A DNA stretch of 64,000 nt, taken from positions 6,298,501 to 6,362,500 of the forward strand of contig NZ_CP128540.1 of the NCBI RefSeq assembly GCF_021283545.2. Reading direction: 5' to 3'. Below are positions 64,000 through 64,000 of the stretch, one piece after another (the stretch's first letter is position 1; each line of letters begins with the position of its first letter). This DNA comes from Pseudomonas alloputida (GTDB lineage: Bacteria; Pseudomonadota; Gammaproteobacteria; Pseudomonadales; Pseudomonadaceae). The translations under genes and the position numbers were made by a program. The notes under the pieces are model-generated. The model saw only the letters and a program-made list of their open reading frames with translations. It searched no databases and was not told the DNA's origin.

Positions 64000-64000
64000 T
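63744..64000 (-). CDS. DUF1826 family protein, C-terminal part only
   Basis: Reading frame ending at 63744 and open through the right edge; the beginning lies outside the window. VPLRLLTTYVGPGSEWLQE and the C-terminal AGLVHRSPSAQRGRLLLSLD match DUF1826, a family commonly paired with COG0523 GTPases in zinc-responsive loci. It lies 40 bases upstream of the COG0523 gene on the same strand, so they are likely cotranscribed. Two exact DnaA boxes fall inside and are read as VDN. Confidence 0.75.
   Translation of the reverse strand, partial: VDNVPLRLLTTYVGPGSEWLQERDSCRGELHTAQPPVDNIQHLQAAEVAILKGEQWQGNEGAGLVHRSPSAQRGRLLLSLDWLA

Noticed and set aside
1..64000. CRISPR arrays, defence islands, prophage or insertion sequences
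   Set aside because: No regularly spaced repeats of CRISPR size, no cas, integrase, transposase or restriction genes; the gene content is core-like throughout.

Overview
This GC-rich window reads as a chromosomal segment of a Pseudomonas putida-group bacterium. The evidence is gene content and order (rpoZ-spoT-ridA, exbB-exbD-tonB, oxyR-recG, rubredoxin reductase-rubredoxin / ubiC-ubiA, phoB-phoR, pstSCAB-phoU, purK-purE, aspA, a split pyruvate carboxylase, zwf, uvrD), strong GC bias at third codon positions, and the typical Pseudomonas REP hairpins in many intergenic gaps. I see no prophage, transposase, CRISPR array, rRNA or tRNA. It is mostly core genome. From memory this block lies near the end of the P. 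putida KT2440 numbering, so on the order of 100 kb from oriC; that is recall, not a search.

Layout. 1-2.7 kb: polyamine catabolism (gamma-glutamylpolyamine synthetase and a partial gamma-glutamyl hydrolase) with a divergent LysR regulator. 2.9-6.5 kb: rpoZ-spoT-ridA and a lipoprotein. 6.7-9.9 kb: an SDR enzyme and the TonB energising complex. 9.9-14.4 kb: oxyR, recG and a YbaK-HDOD fusion. 14.6-18.6 kb: SCP2-like protein, HU, rubredoxin system, ubiCA. 18.7-31.9 kb: the phosphate-sensing block, phoBR at one end and pstSCAB-phoU at the other, with a CNNM/CorC-type transporter, an M23 peptidase and a response regulator between. 32-38.8 kb: MFS symporter, thioesterase, mutarotase, small envelope proteins, purEK and a LysR regulator. 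39-45.6 kb: aspartase, AraC regulator, acetylpolyamine deacetylase with polyamine-binding protein, and a MocR regulator. 45.6-47.4 kb: PaiB-like protein and two acetyltransferases. 47.5-52 kb: two-subunit pyruvate carboxylase and its LysR regulator. 52-54.7 kb: RpiR/HexR-type regulator divergent from zwf around a HexR-type palindrome. 54.9-64 kb: uvrD, Tim44-like protein, SUKH protein, CPA2 antiporter, thioesterase, pdxY, DUF3301, a COG0523 GTPase and a DUF1826 gene cut by the window edge.

The most unusual signal is not a gene. The DnaA-box 9-mer TTATCCACA (or its complement) occurs eight times exactly, plus several one-mismatch copies. Seven of the eight exact copies sit in two short coding stretches: the MocR gene (44.1-45.3 kb) and the COG0523/DUF1826 pair (62.9-64.0 kb). 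They are read in several frames (VDN/VDK, LST, VIHS, YPQ), so protein conservation alone does not explain them. In the MocR linker they form a 12-bp-period array using TTA leucine codons. In the COG0523 gene they flank an AT-rich patch with an oriC-like 13-mer. These are candidate DnaA-binding clusters.

Other regulatory signals visible directly: Pho half-sites with 11-bp phasing before pstS and, separately, before pstC; a Pho box before phoB; a Fur-like box before exbB; a LexA-like box before uvrD; and a stem-loop leader before purEK.
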